A stretch of 6,857 bases of DNA from NCBI GenBank assembly GCA_002393025.1, contig DGIE01000023.1, positions 1 through 6,857 of the forward strand. The letters are read 5' to 3'. The notes beneath the pieces were generated by a model, which saw nothing but the letters and a program-made list of their open reading frames with translations, searched no databases and was not told where the DNA came from. This document shows positions 1-6,585 of this stretch, piece after piece; position 1 is the first letter of the stretch; each line of letters opens with the position of its first letter. This stretch comes from Holosporaceae bacterium UBA3830. Lineage in GTDB: Bacteria; Pseudomonadota; Alphaproteobacteria; UBA3830. A program made the translations under genes and the position numbers.

Positions 1-2
1 TC

Positions 3-185
3 GGTGAGCTGGTTTATCTGAACCAAGGAGCAATTTCCATATCGGCTTCCGATGAATCAGAAGCCTCAAATGGTTGGTATGAACAAACAAAATCAGAAAA
101 GAAAAAACTCAGACTCGTTGTAAAAGCCGGATTTAGAAAAAAAAATGCTGACGGAAAAAAAGTGTTCAGTGATATCTCTAATTGA
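3..185 (+). CDS. C-terminal end of an unrecognised protein (5' end outside window)
   Basis: An open frame enters from the left edge and stops at TGA 183-185, giving the last 60 residues of a protein. I do not recognise it. Its codons start mostly with purines and look like normal coding usage (GAA, GCC, GGA, AAA), which favours this strand over the opposing open frame at 14-244. The visible end has a Ser/Glu-rich stretch, an aromatic Gly-Trp-Tyr, then a basic segment rich in Lys with alternating hydrophobics (LRLVVKAGF), and ends VFSDISN. The alternation suggests a beta strand near the C-terminus; there is no membrane segment. A vague likeness to the C-terminal sheet of minor pseudopilins is too weak to use as a name. 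It converges with the minus-strand gene ending at 354. Confidence 0.5.
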   Translation, partial: GELVYLNQGAISISASDESEASNGWYEQTKSEKKKLRLVVKAGFRKKNADGKKVFSDISN

Positions 186-353
186 ATAAGGAGTAAGCAA
201 GAAAAGAGGTAACCGGGGTTATTTCGCTTGAAAAATATGGACAATTGGTATGTCGACAGTTTGGGGGGTGGTTGTCATTTGCAAGTAGCCTTTTTCAGAT
301 TGGAACCGCCCCTAGAGGAGTCTGTTTCAGCCTTTTCACTTTCTCTTCAAAGG
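186..353. other. Convergent intergenic region with a weak hairpin
   Basis: The gap lies between two genes that face each other. A hairpin on the plus strand pairs 206-213 with 218-225 (eight pairs including two G-U, loop CGGG). It falls 21 bases after the plus-strand stop but has no T-run behind it, so it is only a weak terminator candidate. Two similar pyrimidine-rich stretches (near 288-298 and 328-340, both containing AGCCTTTT followed by TCA) may be a chance repeat. A short plus-strand frame from ATG 237 to TGA 375-377 (46 residues) starts here but has no ribosome binding site. No tRNA-like or other RNA structure was seen. Confidence 0.3.
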
Positions 354-1343
354 TTAATAATCCTGGTCATCATCTGAATATTCGTCATCGCCATTATCAC
401 CTAGATAATATCCCTCGTCTTCAATATCGCCATACAGAGTCCTACCATCATATTCGTCATTGCCTGAATAATAGCCTATGTCATTGCGGTTACCATAACC
501 ACGGTTTGCATAATACTCCATGTCATTTAAAATCTTGTCTATACCCGAGTTGTCTCCATTTTGTACATAGCCTTGTATTTTTACTAAAATGTCTCTAAAC
601 AAAAACATATGTTCAATCAACGACACTATTTTTCTTCTTAGATCATCGTCCCATTGCGTTACCTCCATATCGATTGCTGCAGCTAAGCCTTCTTCAAGAT
701 TAGTGGACATGGTACCATCAATCTCCCAATTACATTTCTTGATCAATGCAGCAACCTGATTTTTTATCATTTGTTCATTGGCAGCCTGCATTCCGACTTC
801 TTTTTGCATTACGGTTAAAAGAATAATACCCGAAGACTGCAAATTCGCTTTAAGAACGTTGAATTCATTCCCTGTAAGTATATCAAGGCATCTTTGTATA
901 TTGTTCTTACTCAACTCATCCTTATTTTCTTGTTTCTGTATGGTTTGTGCATTTGTTGCATTGTTTATACGGTTTTGTGCACCTAATGACGTAGCATACT
1001 CTGTACGAATTTTTGTTAAAAGTGGCTCCAGTAGAGAGAAGAATTCTCCGCTGCTCTTAGCAAAAACACTATATGCAGTCAAAAATGTTAGGTCAGAGCT
1101 CGAGTTTAAATACTTGCTAGTAATGTATTCAAACTGACTTCTTCCAGACGATATTAAACTACTTCCAAGTCCTTTTATGCTGCTGATTACTCGGTCAAGA
1201 CTTTTTGTACCCTCATTACTTTTCCGTCCTTTTACCAAATCTCCAATTTTTTGACGCAAATTAAGATTTCGGAGAGCTTCAGCCGAAAAGTTTACTTGTG
1301 CTAGCATAAAACATAGTATAAATGATATAATCGTTTTTTTCAT
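354..1343 (-). CDS. Putative exported protein with acidic Tyr-rich C-terminal tail
   Basis: I do not recognise this 329-residue protein. It starts with a clear Sec signal peptide: Lys2-Lys3, a hydrophobic core at about 5-15, and an Ala-Glu-Ala end at 21-23, so cleavage after Ala23 is likely. The body (about 24-275) looks mostly helical, with a Gln/Asn/Lys-rich middle (123-150) and two cysteines in the mature part, C152 and C204, that could form a disulfide outside the cytoplasm. The tail (276-329) holds 11 Tyr and 17 Asp/Glu with many Gly, and includes an imperfect duplication. I chose the ATG at 1343 because the signal peptide begins there; a GTG at 1355 would add four residues (MRQK) and has no better Shine-Dalgarno. 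It lies downstream of alaS-rluC after 144 bases. Periplasmic, surface or secreted location is inference; no catalytic motif was seen. Confidence 0.75.
   Translation of the reverse strand: MKKTIISFILCFMLAQVNFSAEALRNLNLRQKIGDLVKGRKSNEGTKSLDRVISSIKGLGSSLISSGRSQFEYITSKYLNSSSDLTFLTAYSVFAKSSGEFFSLLEPLLTKIRTEYATSLGAQNRINNATNAQTIQKQENKDELSKNNIQRCLDILTGNEFNVLKANLQSSGIILLTVMQKEVGMQAANEQMIKNQVAALIKKCNWEIDGTMSTNLEEGLAAAIDMEVTQWDDDLRRKIVSLIEHMFLFRDILVKIQGYVQNGDNSGIDKILNDMEYYANRGYGNRNDIGYYSGNDEYDGRTLYGDIEDEGYYLGDNGDDEYSDDDQDY
378..482 (-). repeat. Imperfect duplication in the tail of the exported protein
   Basis: Two related units encode the tail motif: 450-482 (protein about 288-299, D-I-GYY-S-G-NDEY-D) and 378-419 (about 309-324, D-E-GYY-L-G-DNGDDEY). 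At the DNA level both contain ATATTCGTCAT on the plus strand (from 378 and from 450) and a related stretch ending in TAATA before the Gly codon, with an extra block of three codons in the 378-419 unit. The pattern is a decayed or expanding short in-frame duplication. Confidence 0.55.
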
Positions 1344-1369
1344 CTTCTGTCTCACTACAACAGGTTAAT

Positions 1370-1399
1370 GATATAAACAAAATATTAATTTTGAGTAAA
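1370..1399 (-). promoter_or_regulatory. Possible promoter for the exported-protein gene
   Basis: On the minus strand TTTACT (1394-1399) and TATATC (1370-1375) are 18 bases apart, 27 bases before the ATG at 1343. The region is extremely AT-rich, so such matches arise easily by chance. The main support is the 144-base gap after rluC, longer than expected inside a tight operon. Confidence 0.25.
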
Positions 1400-1427
1400 T
1401 TTCAAATAATAATTCACAATAATTTTG

Positions 1428-1445
1428 TAAAAACAACCGTTTTTA
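1428..1445 (-). terminator. Weak AT-rich hairpin after the rluC gene
   Basis: A perfect 7-base inverted repeat (TAAAAAC / GTTTTTA, loop of four) lies 43 bases past the rluC stop. Its downstream arm on the minus strand contains five T, but no T-run follows. A second minus-strand hairpin at 1476-1494 (eight pairs with one G-U, loop CGG) overlaps the rluC stop codon. Either could give partial termination or protect the 3' end; neither is a classical strong terminator. Confidence 0.3.
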
Positions 1446-1487
1446 TCTGAGATTTTCAAAAATTCGTTGAATATTAAGTTAATCCGA

Positions 1488-2375
1488 TCAACTTGATTTT
1501 ATTTCTTCAAAATATCGTGGTAAAGGTGCTTCTATTTGAATATTTAACTCTGTTATTTTCAATTTCTTGGCATGAAGAAACATATTTTTGTGTTGAAGAT
1601 GCTTATTATATTTAACATCACCAAGAATTGGAGCTTTCAAAACCTCTGCACAATGCACTCTTAACTGATGCTTTCGTCCCGTTTCTGGATTCAGCTCGAG
1701 TAAAGTGTAATATCCTACTCTATCTACAGGACAATATCTTGTGATGGCAGCTTTCCCTTGCTCCTCATCCACGACAGTCATGCGCTCTTCTCCAGAAACA
1801 AAGGATTTTCCGATAAAATTTCGAATAACTCCCGCCTCTTTTATCTTTCCATCAACAATTGCCCAATAGGTTTTTTTTATTTTTCCATCTCTAAATAACT
1901 GTGTTAATTTCCGTGCATATTTTTGATTCTTTGCGACCAGAAGAACTCCTGAAGTATCTTTATCCAAACGATGAACGAGAAAATACCTATCCAGTACGTT
2001 TTGAAGAATTGTTTCTACGCAAAAATTAACTTTCGATCCCAATTGAACGGCCAGCCCTTGCCTTTTGTTTAACGCAAGGAAATTATCATTTTCAAAAATC
2101 AGCATTTCTCTATAGATTTTCTCCAAACGGGAATCTTTTTCCAAAATTTTTTTGGAATCATTTGGATCTGTATTCTCCGTCAATTGGTTCGCATAAACAT
2201 AAACTCGATCCTTATCCTTCAATCGATAGCTTGCTTTTACTTTTTTCCCGTTAACCTTAACTTTCCCCTGTCTAAAGAGCTTCTGCAAAAGAGCATATCC
2301 CACATCTTTGAACAGATTTCGGACAAATCTATCGACTCTGCAGCCAGCATCATCTTGCGTGACAAAGTATTCCAT
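1488..2375 (-). CDS. rluC: RluC-type 23S rRNA pseudouridine synthase (RluA family)
   Basis: This cytoplasmic enzyme of 295 residues isomerises uridines to pseudouridine; E. coli RluC acts on 23S rRNA positions 955, 2504 and 2580. An N-terminal S4 RNA-binding domain spans about 12-62 (QGKVKVNGKKVK). The catalytic domain (about 90-285) carries the family signature HRLDKDTSG with catalytic D138, and the late motif TGRKHQLRVH (232-241). The GLAVQ segment (107-111) and the S4 domain point to RluC rather than RluA, though the exact target uridines are inference. One oddity is LNKRQG (102-107), where many relatives have Pro after NK. The ATG at 2375 is preceded by AGAGGA (2378-2383), a good Shine-Dalgarno. 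The gene begins 27 bases after the alaS stop with no terminator between, so the two are likely cotranscribed. Confidence 0.9.
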   Translation of the reverse strand: MEYFVTQDDAGCRVDRFVRNLFKDVGYALLQKLFRQGKVKVNGKKVKASYRLKDKDRVYVYANQLTENTDPNDSKKILEKDSRLEKIYREMLIFENDNFLALNKRQGLAVQLGSKVNFCVETILQNVLDRYFLVHRLDKDTSGVLLVAKNQKYARKLTQLFRDGKIKKTYWAIVDGKIKEAGVIRNFIGKSFVSGEERMTVVDEEQGKAAITRYCPVDRVGYYTLLELNPETGRKHQLRVHCAEVLKAPILGDVKYNKHLQHKNMFLHAKKLKITELNIQIEAPLPRYFEEIKSS

Positions 2376-2402
2376 GTTCCTCTATAACATAGTCGACTTT
2401 TG

Positions 2403-5015
2403 TCAAATATTATCACAGATTGCTGTCAAAGCTGCTTCAGCATTACCTGAACCCGCACCTTGAGCAAACAAAGCACTACCTCCGCCTTTACCGTTAAGCT
2501 CAGCCAATCCGAACTTTATTATCTTACCGGCATTATAAATGTTCTGCAGATCTGGGCTGACACTTACAACAACTGTAGATTGATTATTACCATTTTGACT
2601 GAGAATGACAATAATGCCGTCTTTGTGTCTATTTTTGATATAGTCATTCAGCGCTCGAAGATCTTGAACTGAAAAATTTTCTACTATTACGTTGTAAATC
2701 GTGACGTCATTTTTCTGAATCTGCTTCAGCTTCGAAAATGCCAACAAATTTCTTACGTTTTGAATTTCCTGAGATTTCTTTTTCAGATCGGAGAGAAGAT
2801 CCCCTACTCTTTCGGAAATTTCAGAAACATTACATTTCAATTTCGTTGCAACTTCGTTAAGAACATCTTCTTTCTCGTGAAGATCCTTTATAACCTCACA
2901 TCCCGTAATAGCCTCAATTCTACGAATTCCCGATCCGATGCTAGCCTCAGAAACGATTTTGAATGCTCCGATTCTTCCTGTAGAAAAGGCATGAGTTCCC
3001 CCGCACAATTCGAATGAAACAGTTTGATCCCTATCTGAAATTTTGACAGTTCTTACAACGTCTTCGTACTTCTCTCCGAACAATGCTGTTGCGCCTGCGT
3101 TAATAGCTTCATTCTTGGGCATCTCTTTGCAAACGACAGGCAGATCCCTCAAAATTTCTTCGTTAACTATATTTTCAATTTTCAACAAATCCCTCTTGGA
3201 GACTGCGTTATTGTTAGAAAAGTCGAATCTAAGCCTCTCTTCATTGAGAAACGAACCTCTTTGAGCAACATGATTACCTAAAACCTTACGCAAAGCCGCT
3301 TGCAGCAAGTGAGTCGCTGTATGATTGGCTCTGATCTTTGTCCTGCGCTCAGAATCAATATTCATTTTTGCATTATCAAAGACATTAATTTCCCCGGAAA
3401 TGACCTTTCCGTGATGAGCAATGACGGAATTGCAGAATTTCAAGGTATTAGTAACTTTAAACTGTCCTCTCGCTGTAGAAATAATTCCAGTGTCTCCACA
3501 TTGACCTCCGCATTCAGCATAAAAAGGAGTCTTATCGGTAATCAGCCAGCAATCACTATCATCATTTTCAGAACTAGACGCCTCTATTTTCTCCACCTCT
3601 GCATCGTTACGAACTACAGCAAGAATCTTGGCTGTATCTTCGTCTTTGTCGTATCCGACAAACAACGAGGGAGCTAATTTTTCATGTAGTTTATGCCAAA
3701 TCTCTGCCTCTTTTTTCTCTCCGGATCCCGCCCATTTCGCACGATTCTTCTGTTCCTCAAGACATTCATTAAAGCCATTCATATCAACGGTAATTTTCCT
3801 GGATTTTAAAATATCCTCCGTCAAATCCAGGGGGAATCCATAAGTATCGTATAGTTTGAATGCTTTTTCTCCGCTTAAAACATCTCCTGAAGACATGGTT
3901 TCGATTTCATCGTTCAGCATTTTTAATCCACGATCAAGAGTATTCAAAAACTTCTCTTCCTCTTGATAAATAGTAGTCTTTACCAAATTTCTCGCTTTCT
4001 CTAACTCTGGATAAGCACTCTTCATTGTGTTGATTAAAGTATCTGACAGTTCAAATAAAAACGGCTTTTTTATATTAATCAAATTTCCATGACGCATAGC
4101 TCTTCTCAGAATTCTTCGAAGCACGTATCCCCTACCCTCGTTGCTTGGAATCACTCCGTCAGAAATCAAAAAAGACACCGAACGTATATGATCTGCAATA
4201 ACTTTATAAGACGGATATGCATCATCGAAATTCGTTTTGGAAATATCTTTAATCTCTCGAATTAGATCTTTAAACAAATCGATTTTGTAGTTATCGTCAA
4301 CTCCTTGCATTACAGCAGCTATACGTTCAAGTCCCATTCCTGTATCTATGGATTTTTTCTTCAAAGGAATTTTTTGACCATTCTTCAGCTGCTCAAACTG
4401 CATGAAAACGATATTCCAAATTTCCATATAGCGGTCGCCATCTTCGTCGGGAGTTCCAGGAAGTCCGCCGAACATGCTTTCGCCGTGATCATAGAAAATC
4501 TCGGAACATGGTCCGCAAGGTCCGACATCTCCCATTGACCAGAAATTATCGTTGGTCGAAATAGGAATGACCATTATGTCGTTACCCGCAATTTTTTTCC
4601 ACAGTTGCATAGCTTCTTCATCGGTGTGATAAACCGTTGTGATAAGTTTTTCCTTCGGCAATCCCAACTCTTTGGTCAAAAAAGTCCACGCAAAATGAAT
4701 AGCTTCTTCTTTGAAATAGTCTCCGAAAGAGAAATTTCCCAGCATCTCGAAGAAAGTATGGTGTCGAGCTGTAAACCCAACCTGATCTAAATCGTTATGC
4801 TTTCCTCCTGCTCTTACGCATTTCTGAGATGTTGTAGCTCTTTTGTATGCTCGAGTCTCTAATCCTGTAAACACATTTTTGAATTGAACCATTCCCGCAT
4901 TTGTAAATAGTAAGCTGGGATCGTTCTGTGGCACAACCATGCTGGAATCGACGACTCTGTGCCCATTTTTCTCAAAAAATCTCAAAAATCCATTTCGGAT
5001 ATCATTCGTAAGCAT
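2403..5015 (-). CDS. alaS: Alanyl-tRNA synthetase
   Basis: AlaRS (870 residues, a normal full length) charges tRNA-Ala with alanine and hydrolyses mischarged Ser- and Gly-tRNA-Ala. The class II catalytic core (about 1-245) shows TSQKCVRAGGKHNDL (62-76), RHHTFFEMLGNFSFGDYFK (84-102), the GPCGPCSEIFYD loop and TGMGLERI (225-232). GRGYVLRRILRRAMRHG follows at 294-310 in the tRNA-recognition part. The editing domain has the expected zinc ligands H565 and H569 (HTATH) and C671 and H675 (CGGTH). The C-Ala/DHHA1 end includes GKGGG and AQGAGSG (842-857). A Ser/acid-rich patch (480-488) and the cysteines in ECGGQCGD (501-508) are small variations in the beta-barrel region. The ATG at 5015 has AAGGTG (5021-5026) five bases upstream. 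It leads a probable two-gene unit with the rluC gene and has its own promoter. Confidence 0.98.
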   Translation of the reverse strand: MLTNDIRNGFLRFFEKNGHRVVDSSMVVPQNDPSLLFTNAGMVQFKNVFTGLETRAYKRATTSQKCVRAGGKHNDLDQVGFTARHHTFFEMLGNFSFGDYFKEEAIHFAWTFLTKELGLPKEKLITTVYHTDEEAMQLWKKIAGNDIMVIPISTNDNFWSMGDVGPCGPCSEIFYDHGESMFGGLPGTPDEDGDRYMEIWNIVFMQFEQLKNGQKIPLKKKSIDTGMGLERIAAVMQGVDDNYKIDLFKDLIREIKDISKTNFDDAYPSYKVIADHIRSVSFLISDGVIPSNEGRGYVLRRILRRAMRHGNLINIKKPFLFELSDTLINTMKSAYPELEKARNLVKTTIYQEEEKFLNTLDRGLKMLNDEIETMSSGDVLSGEKAFKLYDTYGFPLDLTEDILKSRKITVDMNGFNECLEEQKNRAKWAGSGEKKEAEIWHKLHEKLAPSLFVGYDKDEDTAKILAVVRNDAEVEKIEASSSENDDSDCWLITDKTPFYAECGGQCGDTGIISTARGQFKVTNTLKFCNSVIAHHGKVISGEINVFDNAKMNIDSERRTKIRANHTATHLLQAALRKVLGNHVAQRGSFLNEERLRFDFSNNNAVSKRDLLKIENIVNEEILRDLPVVCKEMPKNEAINAGATALFGEKYEDVVRTVKISDRDQTVSFELCGGTHAFSTGRIGAFKIVSEASIGSGIRRIEAITGCEVIKDLHEKEDVLNEVATKLKCNVSEISERVGDLLSDLKKKSQEIQNVRNLLAFSKLKQIQKNDVTIYNVIVENFSVQDLRALNDYIKNRHKDGIIVILSQNGNNQSTVVVSVSPDLQNIYNAGKIIKFGLAELNGKGGGSALFAQGAGSGNAEAALTAICDNI

Positions 5016-5042
5016 AACAACACCTTAAAATTGAACGGCGAG

Positions 5043-5070
5043 ATTATATCACTTTGGAGAACGAAAACAA
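5043..5070 (-). promoter_or_regulatory. Promoter of alaS (extended -10)
   Basis: The minus strand has a perfect TATAAT (5043-5048) preceded by TG plus one base, an extended -10. A fair -35, TTGTTT (5065-5070), lies 16 bases upstream. Transcription would start near 5036, leaving an untranslated leader of about 20 bases before the alaS ATG at 5015. There is no room for a T-box or other attenuator, so alaS is probably expressed constitutively. Confidence 0.65.
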
Positions 5071-5143
5071 ATATTTTGAAACTTTAATGAATCAATAACA
5101 AAAAAACCGTATTTTCTGATCTGTTCTTTAGATTTAAAATATA

Positions 5144-5169
5144 TTTTGGGCAGTATGAACCGCCCAAAA
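5144..5169 (-). terminator. Intrinsic terminator of the thiolase gene
   Basis: An 11-pair stem (5144-5154 with 5159-5169) with a four-base loop lies 11 bases past the thiolase stop. On the minus strand it reads TTTTGGGCGGT, loop TCAT, ACTGCCCAAAA. The one imperfect pair is G-U on the minus transcript but would be A-C on the plus transcript, which fits a minus-strand function. The tail after the stem is TATATTTT rather than a pure T-run. It separates the thiolase unit from the alaS promoter. Confidence 0.7.
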
Positions 5170-5180
5170 ACAGAAACACA

Positions 5181-6347
5181 TCAATATCTTTCGAAAGTCA
5201 TTGCTACGCCTTCGCCTCCACCAACACAGAGTGTAGCTAGACCTCTTTTGGCATTCCTCATACGCATAGCGTTTAGCAAAGTCACGACAATACGAGCACC
5301 GCTGGCTCCCAAAGGATGCCCCAAAGCACAAGCTCCCCCGAAAATGTTTACTTTTTCAGGATCAATCGCACAGTCCTTTATAGCTGCCATCGAAACTACT
5401 GCAAACGCTTCATTTATCTCGAAGACATCCACATCATTTACAGACCAATTTGATTTTTCGAGAGCTTTCTTTATTGCGCCGATCGGAGCTGTCGTGAACC
5501 GATTCGGTTCCTGAGAATGGCTTCCGTGAGCAACAATCCTTGCAATCGGCTCAAGATTTAATTTTTTGGCCATTGATTCTCTCATTATCAGCATAGCGGC
5601 TGCTCCATCGGAGATAGAACTTGCCGACGCGGCGGTAATTGTCCCGCCTTGCTTAAACGCTGCTCTCAATTTTGGCATTTTTTCAAGATCAACAGAGAAA
5701 GGAACCTCGTCAGTGTCAACGATAATATCTCCTTTCCTCTCTTTCACGGTTACAGGAACAATCTCATTCTTAAACCAGCCGTTTTCAACTGCTTTGCGCG
5801 CCTTCAAGAAGGAATTCAACGCATATTCATCCTGCTGATCGCGAGTAAATCCATACTCTTCCGCAGTTTCTTCAGCATAAGCACCCATGACGCACTTTCC
5901 ATAGGCATCCAGCAGTCCGTCACGTACCATATGATCGATGATCTGACCATCTCCGTAACGATATCCGGAACGAGCTTTTTCCAAAAGGTATGGAGCTTTT
6001 GTCATATTCTCCATTCCTCCGGCAACAACCACTTCGTTCTCTCCGGCTAAAATCGCATTCTTTCCGAACATTATTGCAGCCATTCCAGAACCACAAATCT
6101 TGTTGATGTTTACGCAGTTCACCGCCTTATCTAACCCGGCGATGAGAGCCGCCTGCCTCGCCGGAGATTGCCCTAATCCAGCCGGCAACACACATCCCAT
6201 ATAAACACTGTCTATCTTAATATTGAAATCTTCGACGACCTTTTTTATTACAGTTGAACCTAATTCTACCGTTGATGTCGACTTAAATTTACCATTAAAA
6301 GCACCCAGCGGTGTTCTTGCAGCGGAAACTATCACTATAGGATCCAT
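5181..6347 (-). CDS. Acetyl-CoA C-acetyltransferase (thiolase)
   Basis: This is a complete 388-residue thiolase of the biosynthetic type, joining two acetyl-CoA to acetoacetyl-CoA (reversibly). All catalytic elements are visible: the acyl-accepting C85 in NKICGSGM, NEAFA (312-316), H344 in ALGHPLGASGAR, and C374 in CVGGGEG. GGMENMTKAPY (110-120) and the MGAYAEETA loop (154-162) match acetoacetyl-CoA thiolases. TITAASASSISDGAAA (236-251) is the form seen in ACAT-like rather than classical PhaA enzymes, so I do not assign phaA or atoB. The ATG at 6347 has a strong AAGGAG (6354-6359) six bases upstream. No beta-oxidation, PHB, mevalonate or ketone-body gene is adjacent, so its pathway cannot be read from context. 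It has its own promoter candidates and terminator and is probably monocistronic. Confidence 0.95.
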   Translation of the reverse strand: MDPIVIVSAARTPLGAFNGKFKSTSTVELGSTVIKKVVEDFNIKIDSVYMGCVLPAGLGQSPARQAALIAGLDKAVNCVNINKICGSGMAAIMFGKNAILAGENEVVVAGGMENMTKAPYLLEKARSGYRYGDGQIIDHMVRDGLLDAYGKCVMGAYAEETAEEYGFTRDQQDEYALNSFLKARKAVENGWFKNEIVPVTVKERKGDIIVDTDEVPFSVDLEKMPKLRAAFKQGGTITAASASSISDGAAAMLIMRESMAKKLNLEPIARIVAHGSHSQEPNRFTTAPIGAIKKALEKSNWSVNDVDVFEINEAFAVVSMAAIKDCAIDPEKVNIFGGACALGHPLGASGARIVVTLLNAMRMRNAKRGLATLCVGGGEGVAMTFERY

Positions 6348-6385
6348 TCTTATCTCCTTATCAGATTATTCAAAAAATACTTATC

Positions 6386-6407
6386 AACTAAATAATATAA
6401 TTTAGTT
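6386..6407. repeat. Inverted repeat over the thiolase -10 (possible operator)
   Basis: The arms AACTAAAT (6386-6393) and ATTTAGTT (6400-6407) are perfect 8-base inverted repeats around a 6-base centre, which overlaps the proximal -10 candidate at 6392-6397. A related half-site, AGTTAA, follows at 6415-6420. The position suits a dimeric repressor operator, but the stretch is almost pure A/T and no regulator gene is in the window. Confidence 0.3.
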
Positions 6408-6420
6408 AAATAATAGTTAA
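6392..6420 (-). promoter_or_regulatory. Proximal thiolase promoter candidate
   Basis: On the minus strand TTAACT (6415-6420) and TATTAT (6392-6397) are separated by 17 bases. Transcription would start near 6385, about 38 bases before the ATG at 6347. It overlaps the inverted repeat at 6386-6407. Confidence 0.4.
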
Positions 6421-6438
6421 AATCTTAATAAATGTAAA
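6410..6438 (-). promoter_or_regulatory. Second thiolase promoter candidate
   Basis: TTTACA (6433-6438) and TATTAT (6410-6415) on the minus strand are 17 bases apart, with a -35 closer to consensus than the proximal candidate. The two overlap by six bases and are probably alternatives. The AT richness of the region weakens both. Confidence 0.4.
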
Positions 6439-6566
6439 TTTTTTTTAGTAATCTATTTAATTATTGCCGAAGTATCGAAACTACTATTAGACGTAGGAGA
6501 TATATCTTATATTCACAACTTAGTTTCAAGTTATCTCTGCAAGAATTCGAGAAGAAAACCCTTTAC

Positions 6567-6585
6567 TTTTTGATTATAACAAAAA
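6567..6585 (-). other. AT-rich hairpin after truA that also contains TGTTATAAT
   Basis: Directly after the truA stop, the minus strand reads TTTTTG, TTATAAT, CAAAAA: a 6-pair hairpin with a 7-base loop. It is too weak in G/C to be a confident terminator. The loop and left arm also spell TG-T-TATAAT, an extended -10 like that of alaS, which would start a transcript near 6566. No good -35 is visible upstream, inside the truA end. Confidence 0.25.

Noticed and set aside
14..244. Minus-strand open frame of 76 residues with hydrophobic stretches
   Set aside because: It lies antisense to the left-edge plus-strand frame, whose codon usage looks more like a real gene. Its Phe/Ser richness is what an A-rich coding strand gives in reverse, and no ribosome binding site precedes it.
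245..598. Plus-strand frame of 117 residues rich in His and Tyr
   Set aside because: It is the antisense of the Asp/Tyr-rich tail of the exported protein; the His-rich repeats are a shadow of that tail.
5016..5180. T-box or other amino-acid-responsive leader for alaS
   Set aside because: The promoter lies so close to alaS that the leader is only about 20 bases, too short for any such element; the only strong hairpin there belongs to the thiolase terminator.
5146..5514. Plus-strand frame of 122 residues over the thiolase gene and its terminator
   Set aside because: It is opposite well-conserved thiolase codons and begins inside the terminator hairpin, so it is a shadow frame.
6499..6508. Perfect 10-base palindrome AGATATATCT in the truA-thiolase gap
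   Set aside because: Short and made almost only of A/T, so expected by chance; no promoter element next to it makes it a credible operator.
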